Below, piece after piece: positions 8,461 to 15,452 of a stretch of 27,285 bases of DNA (its first letter is position 1; each line of letters opens with the position of its first letter). The notes beneath the pieces were generated by a model, which did not search any database, was not told where the DNA came from, and saw nothing but the letters and a program-made list of their open reading frames with translations. Source of the DNA: Thermoleophilaceae bacterium. GTDB lineage: Bacteria; Actinomycetota; Thermoleophilia; Solirubrobacterales; Thermoleophilaceae. The stretch is taken from positions 1-27,285 of the forward strand of contig JACCYP010000034.1 of assembly GCA_013696425.1 (NCBI GenBank), read 5' to 3'. The translations under genes and the position numbers were made by a program.

Positions 8461-9070
8461 GGGCGGCCCCCGCTGGCAGGCCGGCACTGATCTCGCTCGC
8501 GGCCAGCTCGGGATCCCCGGCGTCGCGGATCGCGCGCACCACCACCACGCGCTGCGCTCCGGCGCCGGCCACCTCGTGCACGCGCCCGGAGTCGATCCCA
8601 CCGATCGCGAACCACGGCATGTCGCCGGCATGCTGGGCCGCGTAGGACACGTACTCGAGTCCGGTCGCGGGCCGGCCCTCCTTCGTCGGCGTCTCCCACA
8701 CCGGCCCGACGCTCAGGTAGTCGGCGCCCGAACGCAGCCCGGCGTCGAGCTCCGCGGGGGCGTGGGTGGAGAGCCCGACCAGCCTGTCAGCGCCGACGAT
8801 CGCGCGGGCCTGCGCCACCGGCAGGTCGTCCTGGCCGACGTGTACTCCGTCGGCGCCCCCGGCCACGGCGAGATCCGGCCGGTCGTTGACGAGGAACGGC
8901 ACACTGGCCTCGCGGCACACCGAGGCGAGCACGCGTGCGTGGGCAACCAGCTCGTCGTCGGAGAGAGACCGATCGCGCAGCTGGACCATGTCCACGCCGC
9001 CCGCGATCGCGGCGGGCACGACCCGCTCGGCTGCTTCGGCTTCGAGCACCAGGTAGAGGCGGGCGCGCAC
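8453..9070 (-). CDS. thiE: Thiamine phosphate synthase
   Basis: ThiE joins hydroxymethylpyrimidine diphosphate and thiazole phosphate carboxylate to give thiamine phosphate. The TIM-barrel motifs are clear: VQLRDR (29-34) and VND (61-63) for pyrophosphate binding, GVHVGQDDLP (75-84), and SVGPVWETPTKEGRPATGLE (from 120), followed by FAIGGI. Starting at the GTG at 9070 gives 205 residues, the usual size. Longer versions starting upstream would add an Ala/Arg-rich stretch overlapping the end of the hydrolase gene. It lies between a secreted hydrolase and the genes leading to pyruvate dehydrogenase, a thiamine-diphosphate enzyme. ThiC and ThiD are not in the window. Confidence 0.88.
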   Translation of the reverse strand: MRARLYLVLEAEAAERVVPAAIAGGVDMVQLRDRSLSDDELVAHARVLASVCREASVPFLVNDRPDLAVAGGADGVHVGQDDLPVAQARAIVGADRLVGLSTHAPAELDAGLRSGADYLSVGPVWETPTKEGRPATGLEYVSYAAQHAGDMPWFAIGGIDSGRVHEVAGAGAQRVVVVRAIRDAGDPELAASEISAGLPAGAARA

Positions 9071-9080
9071 CCCCGGAACG

Positions 9081-10502
9081 CTATCGGCGGTGCTTGGAAC
9101 TGCGGCTGCTCGGCTTCGTCGCGCGGCTCGTGCCGCCATCGAAGGAGAACCGGAACTGGCGCGCGCCGGCGGCGGAGAGCCTGAAGCTCTTCCTGAAGTA
9201 GCCGGAGGAGGAGAGGGTGATCGGTCCGCCCAGCGGCTTGAAGTCGCTGCGGCCGACCTTGGCCTCGACCTGCACCTGCCTGGGCTCGCCGTTGCGGCTG
9301 CCGCCGAATACCTCGACCTTGTTGCTGGCGAGGAGCCGCACGAAGATCGGGTGCTGGAACTCCGCGAGGACCCCGGGCTTCGCGGCGCCGCTGGCGAACT
9401 TCAGGCCTGACTGGAAGCCGGCCGAGCCGAAGTCGTCCACCAGCGGGTACTGCGAGTAGGTCTTCACGCGGCTCGACTTGTACGCGAGGTACTCGGACTC
9501 GCCCATGAAGCCCGGCGCCTTCTTGATCGGCGTCTGGACGCGGTCGGGCGGATCGGTCTGGAAGCCGAACTCGGTGAGATACAGGGGCATGCGCGACTTC
9601 TTGAAGCGCCGCTTCAGGCGGTCGAGCGCCTTGGTGATGCGCGAGAGCTGGCCGATCGTCGCGTCGTCCTCCGACGGGGGGTTCACGCCGGGTCCGCCCG
9701 CGGGCGTGTAGGGGTGGTAGGCGAGGCCGGTGCCGGGCAGCTTCTTGAACTTCGAGCAGCCGCGGGACCTGGCGGCCTTGCCCCTGTAGGCCTTGTACTT
9801 GGAGTCGACGCAGGCCATCTCGCGCAGGAACTCGATCGGGCGGATGCTCGAGCGCGAGCCCTTGCTGGCGCGGCCGACCGGCAGCAGCTCGCCGAAGAGG
9901 ATGGTGTCCGACCCGTGCCCGGAGGAGCGCAGGCCGCCTTCGCCCGCCAGCAGCAGGGTGCGGTAGAGGTGGGGCGAGAACGGGCGCTTCCTCACGCGCT
10001 GCGGAAGCAGGAAGCGGGGCAGGTTCGGCTCGTTCCAGAGCGACCACATCGTGACGCCGGGGTACTTGGTGCCGACGGCCTGGGCGAAACGGCCGAACTC
10101 GGCCGCATTGGGCCGCTGGACGCCCGGGGGGTTCGAGCGTTGCGAGGCCCATTGGGGCGCAGGACCCGAGATCGAGATGAAGGGGCGCATCCCACGGGCC
10201 TGGGCGCCGTCGATCGCCGCGCTGTAGCGGTCCCAGGCGGCCTGGTCGTAGGCGGCGGGGAGGGTGCCGTCGAACCCGGCGGGCTTCGCGGACCCTGCCG
10301 GGGCAAGCTTGTTCCACTCGATCGTGATCTTCACGATGTCCACCCCGAGCGTCTGCATTTCGTTGAGGGCGGCCTCGCGCACGTCAGGGGTCGAGTTCAC
10401 CGTCCGGGCGTCGTCCTGGAGGATCGTGGGCTGGGTCGAACTGGCCGCCGCGGTGGCGGGCAGAGCGAGGCAGATGGCGGCTGTGAGAAGTTTCTTGCTC
10501 AT
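9081..10502 (-). CDS. Secreted clan GH-A-like glycoside hydrolase
   Basis: The 473-residue protein starts with a signal peptide (MSKKLLTAAICLALPATAAASS). A TIM-barrel glycosidase-like domain follows, with the beta-4 motif SLWNEPN giving a candidate acid/base Glu158 and the beta-7 motif YLTEFGF giving a candidate nucleophile Glu311. This pairing is typical of clan GH-A (GH5/GH39-like). A C-terminal beta-rich segment (about 375-455) and a basic Ser/Arg tail follow. Polysaccharide substrate unknown. The start ATG at 10502 is chosen because the signal peptide begins there. It is the first gene of the minus-strand string; a TAGGGT hexamer 15-20 bases upstream of the ATG is a weak -10 candidate. 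Confidence 0.72.
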   Translation of the reverse strand: MSKKLLTAAICLALPATAAASSTQPTILQDDARTVNSTPDVREAALNEMQTLGVDIVKITIEWNKLAPAGSAKPAGFDGTLPAAYDQAAWDRYSAAIDGAQARGMRPFISISGPAPQWASQRSNPPGVQRPNAAEFGRFAQAVGTKYPGVTMWSLWNEPNLPRFLLPQRVRKRPFSPHLYRTLLLAGEGGLRSSGHGSDTILFGELLPVGRASKGSRSSIRPIEFLREMACVDSKYKAYRGKAARSRGCSKFKKLPGTGLAYHPYTPAGGPGVNPPSEDDATIGQLSRITKALDRLKRRFKKSRMPLYLTEFGFQTDPPDRVQTPIKKAPGFMGESEYLAYKSSRVKTYSQYPLVDDFGSAGFQSGLKFASGAAKPGVLAEFQHPIFVRLLASNKVEVFGGSRNGEPRQVQVEAKVGRSDFKPLGGPITLSSSGYFRKSFRLSAAGARQFRFSFDGGTSRATKPSSRSSKHRR

Positions 10503-10564
10503 GAATGCGGCTCGGGACCCTAACCGCCCCACCTCCGCCTTGTTTCGGTACCCGGCCCGCCAGG

Positions 10565-10570
10565 TAATGT
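10565..10570 (+). promoter_or_regulatory. Candidate -10 (TAATGT) for the DUF6458 gene
   Basis: TAATGT lies 7 bases before the ATG at 10578. TTGTTT at 10540-10545 could be a -35 box at 19-base spacing. No Shine-Dalgarno sequence fits, so the transcript is probably leaderless. Confidence 0.35.
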
Positions 10571-10577
10571 GTTGCCT

Positions 10578-10784
10578 ATGGGAATCGGAACTTCACTTCT
10601 GCTGATCGCCGTCGGCGCGATCCTCAAGTTCGCCGTCACCGAAAGCGTCTCGGGTATCAAGCTCGAAACCGTGGGGGCGATCCTGATGGTTATCGGGATC
10701 ATCGGACTCGTGATCACGCTGCTGCTGTCCTTCCGCGACCGGGATCGCGATGTCGTTCCCCGTACGCGCGACCCTCGGCTTTAG
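10578..10784 (+). CDS. DUF6458-type small membrane protein
   Basis: The 68-residue protein begins MGIGTSLLLIAVGAILKFAVTESVSG, has a second hydrophobic segment (TVGAILMVIGIIGLVITLLL), and ends in a charged tail (FRDRDRDVVPRTRDPRL). This is the pattern I associate with the actinobacterial DUF6458 family: two short transmembrane helices joined by a tight loop. Function is unknown. The ATG at 10578 fits the family start; a TTG nine bases earlier is less likely. It is divergent from the secreted hydrolase gene and lies just ahead of the TPP riboswitch, from which it seems transcriptionally independent. Confidence 0.75.
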   Translation: MGIGTSLLLIAVGAILKFAVTESVSGIKLETVGAILMVIGIIGLVITLLLSFRDRDRDVVPRTRDPRL

Positions 10785-10814
10785 GCCCCGGGGGCCATGG
10801 GAGACGACGGTCTC
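10784..10814 (+). terminator. Two small GC hairpins after the DUF6458 gene
   Basis: GGCCCCGGGGGCC overlaps the stop codon, and GAGAC-GACG-GTCTC follows at 10801-10814. Neither has a T-run, so termination here is only a possibility. Confidence 0.25.
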
Positions 10815-10838
10815 GCGCACCTGAGCGGGTTCGGCGCC

Positions 10839-10844
10839 TAGACT
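10839..10844 (+). promoter_or_regulatory. Candidate -10 (TAGACT) for the thiOSG transcript
   Basis: TAGACT lies a few bases before the 5' side of the TPP riboswitch, placing the likely RNA start near 10850. No clear -35 box is seen. Confidence 0.4.
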
Positions 10845-10847
10845 CAG

Positions 10848-10945
10848 TTCACGCAACGCGGGAGCTCCGGAAAGGGGCTGAGAGGGCGGCTCCAGAGCGC
10901 CGCCGACCGCCATCACCCACCCGGTAATGCGGGAGGAGGAGCACG
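10848..10945 (+). promoter_or_regulatory. TPP riboswitch (THI element)
   Basis: The conserved core is present in order: GCGGGAGCTCC (about 10858-10868), GGGGCTGAGAGGG (about 10874-10886), an inserted 6-pair hairpin GGCGGC/GCCGCC (10886-10905), GACCGCCATCACCCACCCGG (about 10905-10924), TAATGCGGG and GGAGGA (10925-10940). These match the CUGAGA and UAAUGC landmarks of the thiamine diphosphate aptamer. It sits directly before thiO-thiS-thiG. The purine-rich 3' strand (GGAGGAGGA) is also the only plausible Shine-Dalgarno sequence for the TTG at 10948. Ligand binding should therefore hide the ribosome site, which points to translational control. Outer boundaries are approximate. Confidence 0.88.
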
Positions 10946-10947
10946 CT

Positions 10948-11979
10948 TTGGAGCAGAGCCGAGACGTCATCGTCGTGGGAGCCGGGATCATCGGGCTCGC
11001 ATGCGCGCACCGGCTTGCGGCCGATGGCCGCGACGTGCTCTGCCTCGAGCGGGGCGAGCCCGGCGGGGCCTCGAGCCGCGCCGCCGCCGGGATGCTCGCG
11101 CCTGTCACCGAGGCCGAGTTCGGGGAGGAGGCGCTTTACGAACTGAACATCGCCGCGGCCGAGCGCTGGCCCGAGTTCGCCCAGGAGATCGGCGCGGCCG
11201 CGGCCGGCTACCGGCGCGAGGGAGCTCTGATGGTGGCCGGCGACCGCGACGATGCGGAGGCCTTGCAGCGCGTCCGCGGCCTGCGTGAGCGCCTCGGCAT
11301 CGCCTCTGCGTGGCTCACCGGGAAGGAGTGCCGCGAGCTCGAGCCGGGCCTCTCGCCGCGGGTACCGGGCGGTCTGCTCGCGCCGGAGGACGGGCAGGTG
11401 GACCCGCGCGCCGTCTGCGCGGCGCTCGTGCGCGCGCTCGGAGACCGCGTGCGCGGCGGCGCCGAGGTGCGCCACCTCGATCGCCGCTCCGTGACCCTGG
11501 CGGGCGGCGAGATCATCCGCGCCGAGCGGATCGTGGTTGCGGCCGGGGCCTGGAGCGGGGACCTCGCGCCGGTGTCGGTGCGCCCGGTGAAGGGCCAGAT
11601 CCTGCGACTGCGGGGGCCGACCGTGTGCCAGAGGATCGTCCGCACGCCGCGGTGCTACGTCGTACCGCGCGAGGATGGCCGGGTGGTGATCGGCGCGACG
11701 GTCGAGGACAAGGGCTTCGACACCCGGGTGACCGCCGAGGGCGTTTTCCGCCTGCTGGAGGCAGCACGCGAGGTGCTGCCCGACGTGGACGAACTCGAGC
11801 TCGAGGAGGCATCCGCGGCGCTGCGGCCGGGGACGCCCGACAATGCTCCGGTGGTCGGCGAGGTCGAGGGGCTGCTCGTGGCCACGGGCCATTACCGCAA
11901 CGGCATCCTCCATGCCCCAATTGCCGCCGATGCCGTGGCCGCCCTCGTCGCCCAGCGTGATTGGGTGGGAACGGGATGA
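10948..11979 (+). CDS. thiO: Glycine oxidase ThiO, thiamine thiazole biosynthesis
   Basis: ThiO is an FAD enzyme that oxidises glycine to the imine used in making the thiazole ring. The 343-residue protein has the N-terminal dinucleotide motif VIVVGAGIIGLACAHRL, the ASSRAAAGMLAP segment, DGQVDPRAVCAAL in the middle, and the C-terminal GHYRNGILHAP typical of glycine oxidase ThiO. The start is taken as TTG at 10948, seven bases after GGAGGAGGAGC; the in-frame ATG at 10927 lies inside the conserved TAATGC of the riboswitch and cannot be the start. Its stop overlaps thiS as ATGA. Other D-amino acid oxidase-family members are ruled out mainly by the thi context. Confidence 0.9.
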   Translation: MEQSRDVIVVGAGIIGLACAHRLAADGRDVLCLERGEPGGASSRAAAGMLAPVTEAEFGEEALYELNIAAAERWPEFAQEIGAAAAGYRREGALMVAGDRDDAEALQRVRGLRERLGIASAWLTGKECRELEPGLSPRVPGGLLAPEDGQVDPRAVCAALVRALGDRVRGGAEVRHLDRRSVTLAGGEIIRAERIVVAAGAWSGDLAPVSVRPVKGQILRLRGPTVCQRIVRTPRCYVVPREDGRVVIGATVEDKGFDTRVTAEGVFRLLEAAREVLPDVDELELEEASAALRPGTPDNAPVVGEVEGLLVATGHYRNGILHAPIAADAVAALVAQRDWVGTG

Positions 11980-12182
11980 ATGTGTTGCTCAACGGAGACC
12001 GGGTCGAGTTACCCGACGGCGCGACGGTAGAGGACGCCGTGGCCGCGACAGGCGCGCACGATTCGCGGCGCGGGCTGGCGGCGGCACTCGACGGCGAGGT
12101 GGTGCCGCGCTCGCGCTGGGCCGACACGGCGCTCCCCGACGACGCGCACGTCGAGGTGCTTCAGGCGGTGCAGGGAGGATGA
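11976..12182 (+). CDS. thiS: Sulfur carrier protein ThiS
   Basis: This 68-residue ubiquitin-like protein carries sulfur as a C-terminal thiocarboxylate for thiazole formation. It begins MNVLLNGDRVELPDGATVEDAVAA and ends in the required Gly-Gly (AVQGG). The start ATG at 11976 overlaps the thiO stop by 4 bases, and its own TGA overlaps thiG by 3 bases within ATGA. The adenylating enzyme ThiF or MoeB is not in the window. Confidence 0.92.
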   Translation: MNVLLNGDRVELPDGATVEDAVAATGAHDSRRGLAAALDGEVVPRSRWADTALPDDAHVEVLQAVQGG

Positions 12183-12940
12183 GGATCGGCGAGCGCGAGT
12201 TCTTCTCGCGCCTGATCGTCGGTACCGGCGGGTTCACGAGCCTCGAGGCCATGCGCGACGCCGTCGAGGCGTCCGGCGCGGAGATGGCCACGCTCGCGCT
12301 GCGCCGCGTCGATCCCGGCGCACGCGGATCGATAGTCGCGACCCTCGACGAGCTCGGCTGCTTCCTTCTGCCGAACACGGCCGGCTGCTTCACGGCGCGC
12401 GACGCGATCGCCACCGCCCAGCTCGCGCGCGAGGCCTTCGAGACCAACTGGGTGAAGCTCGAGGTGATCGGCGACGACCGCACGCTGCTGCCCGAGCCCG
12501 CCGAGCTGATCGAGGCCGCGCAGACGCTGGTGGCGGACGGCTTCACGGTGCTCCCCTACACGAGCGACGACCCTGTGCTCGCCCGCCGCCTCGAGGACGC
12601 GGGCTGCGCCGCGGTCATGCCGCTGGGGTCGCCGATTGGCAGCGGGATGGGCATCAACAACCCCTACAACCTGCGGCTGATCGTCGAGCAGGCGAGTGTG
12701 CCGGTGATCCTCGACGCCGGTGTGGGGACCGCGAGCGACGCCGCCCTCGCCATGGAGCTCGGCTGCGACGCCGTGCTGCTGGCCAGCGCGGTCTCGCGTG
12801 CCGAGGACCCCACCGCAATGGCCCACGCCATGCGCCTCGCGATCGAGTCCGGGCGCCTCGCCCGCGAGGCGGGGCGCATCCCGCGGCGCCTCTACGCGGA
12901 GGCCTCGACGCCGCCCGAGGGCATGCCGGAGCTCCAGTGA
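12179..12940 (+). CDS. thiG: Thiazole synthase ThiG
   Basis: ThiG condenses deoxyxylulose phosphate, dehydroglycine and ThiS thiocarboxylate into the thiazole. The 253-residue TIM barrel shows RLIVGTGGF (11-19), PNTAGCFTARDA (65-76), the Schiff-base Lys93 in NWVKLEVIGDD, the phosphate-binding MPLGSPIGSGMGINN and VILDAGVGTASDAALAMELG, and a Lys-poor C-terminus. Length is normal. The ATG at 12179 is preceded by GGGAGG inside thiS and overlaps the thiS stop as ATGA, so translation is coupled. Confidence 0.94.
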   Translation: MRIGEREFFSRLIVGTGGFTSLEAMRDAVEASGAEMATLALRRVDPGARGSIVATLDELGCFLLPNTAGCFTARDAIATAQLAREAFETNWVKLEVIGDDRTLLPEPAELIEAAQTLVADGFTVLPYTSDDPVLARRLEDAGCAAVMPLGSPIGSGMGINNPYNLRLIVEQASVPVILDAGVGTASDAALAMELGCDAVLLASAVSRAEDPTAMAHAMRLAIESGRLAREAGRIPRRLYAEASTPPEGMPELQ

Positions 12941-13416
12941 ACAAGCCGGCCCGCGCCCCGCTGGAGGAGCTCGCCAGCGCGTGGGAGGCGGCGTGGATGG
13001 GCTCCGGCTATTTCAGCCGCTGCTGCACGCCGGACGTCCACTACGAGGACCCGGCGGTGAACGAGCCGCTGCGCGGTCTGGAGGACCTGGAGGACGCCGC
13101 CGCGGCGCTGCGCAGCGCGTTCCCGGACCTGCGCGTGGAGCGCGCGACGCCGGCCTTCGGCGACGGCCGCCAGGCGTGCATCCCATGGCGCGCGCTCGGT
13201 AACCACACGGGTGCGATCGGGACCCTGCCGGAGACGGACAAGTTCGTGGTGCTCACCGGCATCCATTACGTCGAGATCGAGGACGACCGCGTGCGCCGTG
13301 CGCGCGGCTTCTGGGACCTCTACGACGCGACGACCCAGATGGGCCTGCTCCCCCAGCGCGGCTCGCTGGGTGAGACGGCGCTGCTCATGCTGCGCGGCTT
13401 CGGCCTGCGGCGCTAG
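12937..13416 (+). CDS. SnoaL-like (NTF2-fold) protein
   Basis: The 159-residue protein has the SnoaL-like pattern: an N-terminal helix (LEELASAWEAAWMGSGYFSRCCTPDVHYEDP), the strand EPLRGLEDLEDAAAALRSAFPDLRVE, and a later GIHYVEIEDDRVRRARGFWDLYDATTQMGLLP. SnoaL relatives include polyketide cyclases and many proteins of unknown role, so no reaction can be assigned. The GTG start overlaps the thiG stop as GTGA, making it the fourth gene of the riboswitch-controlled operon. A link to thiamine metabolism is inference from position only. Confidence 0.72.
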   Translation: MNKPARAPLEELASAWEAAWMGSGYFSRCCTPDVHYEDPAVNEPLRGLEDLEDAAAALRSAFPDLRVERATPAFGDGRQACIPWRALGNHTGAIGTLPETDKFVVLTGIHYVEIEDDRVRRARGFWDLYDATTQMGLLPQRGSLGETALLMLRGFGLRR

Positions 13417-13471
13417 CGGTGACTCGCCACCCCGGATTGAAGGCGACGCTCGAGGCAGCGATCGGAGATGG

Positions 13472-13486
13472 CTGAGCGCGGCTCAG
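13472..13486. terminator. Possible hairpin at the vapC stop
   Basis: CTGAGC-GCG-GCTCAG is a perfect 6-pair palindrome overlapping the stop codon of the second vapC, facing the end of the SnoaL-like gene 55 bases away. It has no T-run. Confidence 0.22.
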
Positions 13487-13860
13487 ACTCGGACGACCTG
13501 GACGTCCGCCATGTCCTCGAAGTCGGCGTCCTGGGTGTAGACGGGCATGTCACGGGACACGGCGGTGGCGGCGATGAGAGCGTCGAGGATCTTCGGCCGC
13601 TTCCCCCGCCGGCGGCCGTCGGCCGCGATCTCGGCGAACGCCCGCGCCGCGGCCTCGTCGACCGGTAGCGGCTCGAGCGCCTCCACCTCGCTCAGGGTCC
13701 TCAGCCGTTGTGCGCGGATCGATGGGTCGTCCGCTATCAGCACGCCGATTCGCAACTCGGCGACGGTGACGACCGAAACGCGGCCTTCGTCCGGCAGCGA
13801 TTTGAGCGGGCGGCTGGTTTCCCGCGCGACGAAGACCGACGTGTCGAGCAGTCCGCTCAC
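13483..13860 (-). CDS. vapC: VapC-type PIN-domain ribonuclease toxin
   Basis: The 125-residue PIN-domain protein has all expected acidic positions: Asp6 (LLDTSVFVA), Glu in VAELRIG (about 35), Asp in ILDALIAATAV (about 93) and Asp in YTQDADFED (about 111). It should be an Mg2+-dependent RNase held in check by the antitoxin gene just before it. GTG start overlaps the antitoxin stop as GTGA. This is the second of three VapC genes in the window and differs clearly from the other two in sequence. Confidence 0.9.
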   Translation of the reverse strand: MSGLLDTSVFVARETSRPLKSLPDEGRVSVVTVAELRIGVLIADDPSIRAQRLRTLSEVEALEPLPVDEAAARAFAEIAADGRRRGKRPKILDALIAATAVSRDMPVYTQDADFEDMADVQVVRV

Positions 13861-14102
13861 AGCTCGTCGATGGTCGCCCCGGCTGCTGCGTCGAGGTCAC
13901 CGGCGAAGCCGGGATCCAACGGCGCTTGGGCGACGATGCGGGCAACCTCGTCAGGCGAGATGCCCCGCTTGCGTGCGATCACGGGGACGAGATCTGCGAC
14001 CGCCCTGCCCCTGACGGTCACGCGCAGGCTCTCGCCAGCCTCGACTTCGCGGAGGACGCCGCTGACGTTGTTTCGCAGCTCGCGTTGTGGGATCTCACGC
14101 AT
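13857..14102 (-). CDS. vapB: Phd/YefM-type antitoxin
   Basis: The 81-residue protein starts MREIPQRELRNNVSGVLREVEAGESLRVTVRGRAVADLVPV, the Phd/YefM fold that binds DNA as a dimer. The C-terminal half (GISPDEVARIVAQAPLDPGFAGDLDAAAGATIDEL) is the toxin-neutralising segment. The ATG touches a perfect palindrome, consistent with autorepression. It overlaps its toxin gene by 4 bases. No Shine-Dalgarno sequence is visible before the ATG. Confidence 0.88.
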   Translation of the reverse strand: MREIPQRELRNNVSGVLREVEAGESLRVTVRGRAVADLVPVIARKRGISPDEVARIVAQAPLDPGFAGDLDAAAGATIDEL

Positions 14103-14120
14103 CTGCTACGAGCGTAGCAG
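14103..14120 (-). promoter_or_regulatory. Palindromic operator and -10 of the second VapBC module
   Basis: CTGCTACG-AG-CGTAGCAG is a perfect inverted repeat with 8-base arms and a 2-base centre, immediately before the antitoxin ATG. Read on the minus strand it contains TACGCT (14111-14116), a -10-like hexamer 8 bases from the ATG. A leaderless, self-repressed transcript is the likely reading. Confidence 0.6.
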
Positions 14121-14135
14121 TTGCTCGGGCGAGAC

Positions 14136-14558
14136 CTACTCGACTACGACCTTGCCCTTCTGGTTCGGGTGGATCGTGCAGACGTAGTTCACGGTCCCGG
14201 CCGCGGTGAAGGTCTGCTCGAAGGTATCGTCGCCGGGCATGTCGCCGGAGTCGAACTCCTCGCCGGGGCCGTCGACGTAGGTCACCGTGTGCTCGATCGG
14301 ATCGTCGTTGGTCCACTTCACCGTTCCGCCGGTCTTCACGGTCACGCTCTCGGGCTTGTAGAGGATGTCCTTCATGGAGACCTCGGTGGCCGCGCCGCCG
14401 CCGCTGGGCTCTTCCGCGACGGTGCCGGTCTCGGCCGCGGTGTCGGTCTGCTCGGCGGTCGCCTCGCCACCGCTGCTCGACTCATCGTCGTCATCTCCTC
14501 CGCAACCGGCGGCTCCGAGGACAAGTGCAAGGCAGGCGAGCAGCAGGAGAGTTTTCAT
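14136..14558 (-). CDS. Cupredoxin-domain lipoprotein
   Basis: The 140-residue protein has a lipoprotein signal (lipobox ending AAGC, Cys19), an acidic low-complexity spacer (GGDDDDESSSGG, about 20-55) and a plastocyanin/amicyanin-like domain (about 58-140). Copper ligands are visible as His90 (EHTV), Cys127 and His130 (YVCTIHPNQKG). The usual axial Met three residues after the second His is Gln133, as in stellacyanin-type proteins. It is probably a membrane-anchored electron carrier on the outer face. The gene follows the carbamoyltransferase gene by 9 bases, so they may share a transcript, without an obvious functional link. Confidence 0.87.
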   Translation of the reverse strand: MKTLLLLACLALVLGAAGCGGDDDDESSSGGEATAEQTDTAAETGTVAEEPSGGGAATEVSMKDILYKPESVTVKTGGTVKWTNDDPIEHTVTYVDGPGEEFDSGDMPGDDTFEQTFTAAGTVNYVCTIHPNQKGKVVVE

Positions 14559-14567
14559 GGCCCGACC

Positions 14568-15440
14568 CTAACCACTCACGAGCCACTCCAAAAGAGCCTT
14601 CTGCACGTGTAGGCGGTTCTCCGCTTGGTCCCAGACCGCCGAGCGCTCTCCGTAGAGCACCCCCTCGCTGATCTCCTCGCCCACGTGAGCGGGCAGACAG
14701 TGCAGGGCGACGGCGTCCTCGCGCGCTGCGCCGAGCAGCTCCTCGTCGAGCCGGTAGGGCGCCAGCAGCTCGCGCTTACCGATCGCGTCCTCGTCTCCCA
14801 TCGAGAACCAGACGTCGGTGTAGACGGCGTGGGCGCCGGCGGCGGCCTCGGCGGCGTCGGTCGTCAGAGCGGCTGCCCCTACGGGCTCGGGCGCAAGTGC
14901 GGCCGGCGTCGCCACCGCCACCTCGACGCCCGCCTTCTCGCCGAGCAGCATGAGCGAGCGCGCCACGTTGTTGCCGTCGCCGACGTAGGCCAGCCGCAGC
15001 CCCTCGAGCGATCCGAAGCGTTCCTTCAGGGTCAGCAGGTCGGCGAGCGCCTGGCATGGGTGATGCTCGGCCGAGAGCATGTTGAACACGGGCACCGCAG
15101 AGTGGGCGGCCAGCTCGTCGAGCACCGCGTGCGGTCCGGTGCGCAGGCCGATCGCACCGACGTAGCGCGAGAGCACCTGCGCGAAGTCACGCGGTGGCTC
15201 GCCGCGCGAGAGCTGCGTCTCGTCGGCGCGCAGCACGACCGGTGTGCCGCCCAGCTCGGTCACGCCGACCTCGAACGACACCCGCGTGCGCGTGGAGGGC
15301 TTCTCGAACGCGAGCGCGACGCTGATACCGGCCAGGGCGTCGGACGCGCGCCGGTCGGTCTTCAGCTCGAGCGCGCGGTCGAGCAGCCGGGCGAGGCTCT
15401 CGCCCGTAAGCTCGTCGCCGGTGAGGAAGTGACGCGGCAC
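14568..15440 (-). CDS. argF: Ornithine carbamoyltransferase
   Basis: The enzyme makes citrulline from ornithine and carbamoyl phosphate in arginine synthesis. Its 290 residues include the carbamoyl phosphate site FEKPSTRTR (STRTR 49-53), HPCQ (127-130), the GDGNNVARSL segment, TDVWFSMG (208-215) for ornithine binding, and HCLP (247-250). The start is taken as GTG at 15440; it is preceded 6 bases upstream by TACGCT and by no Shine-Dalgarno sequence. The protein is slightly short at the N-terminus compared with typical 300-330-residue members, but RHFLTGDELT is the usual beginning. No other arg genes are in the window. Confidence 0.9.
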   Translation of the reverse strand: MPRHFLTGDELTGESLARLLDRALELKTDRRASDALAGISVALAFEKPSTRTRVSFEVGVTELGGTPVVLRADETQLSRGEPPRDFAQVLSRYVGAIGLRTGPHAVLDELAAHSAVPVFNMLSAEHHPCQALADLLTLKERFGSLEGLRLAYVGDGNNVARSLMLLGEKAGVEVAVATPAALAPEPVGAAALTTDAAEAAAGAHAVYTDVWFSMGDEDAIGKRELLAPYRLDEELLGAAREDAVALHCLPAHVGEEISEGVLYGERSAVWDQAENRLHVQKALLEWLVSG

Positions 15441-15446
15441 CAGGGA

Positions 15447-15452
15447 AGCGTA
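15447..15452 (-). promoter_or_regulatory. Candidate -10 (TACGCT) for argF
   Basis: TACGCT on the minus strand lies 6 bases before the argF GTG, inside the 12-base gap between two divergent start codons. Any -35 contact would fall inside the divergent gene. Confidence 0.4.

Noticed and set aside
8713..10317. 534-residue minus-strand frame over thiE and the hydrolase gene
   Set aside because: Its product is Arg/Pro-rich without motifs, and it overlaps in another frame the hydrolase with signal peptide and catalytic Glu pair.
10927..10947. Upstream ATG start for thiO
   Set aside because: The ATG is part of the conserved TAATGC of the TPP riboswitch; the TTG at 10948 has proper Shine-Dalgarno spacing.
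14625..15452. N-terminal extension of the EEP protein across argF
   Set aside because: The extra 276 residues are antisense to argF and unlike any EEP N-terminus; the fold begins at PVISWNLFHG.
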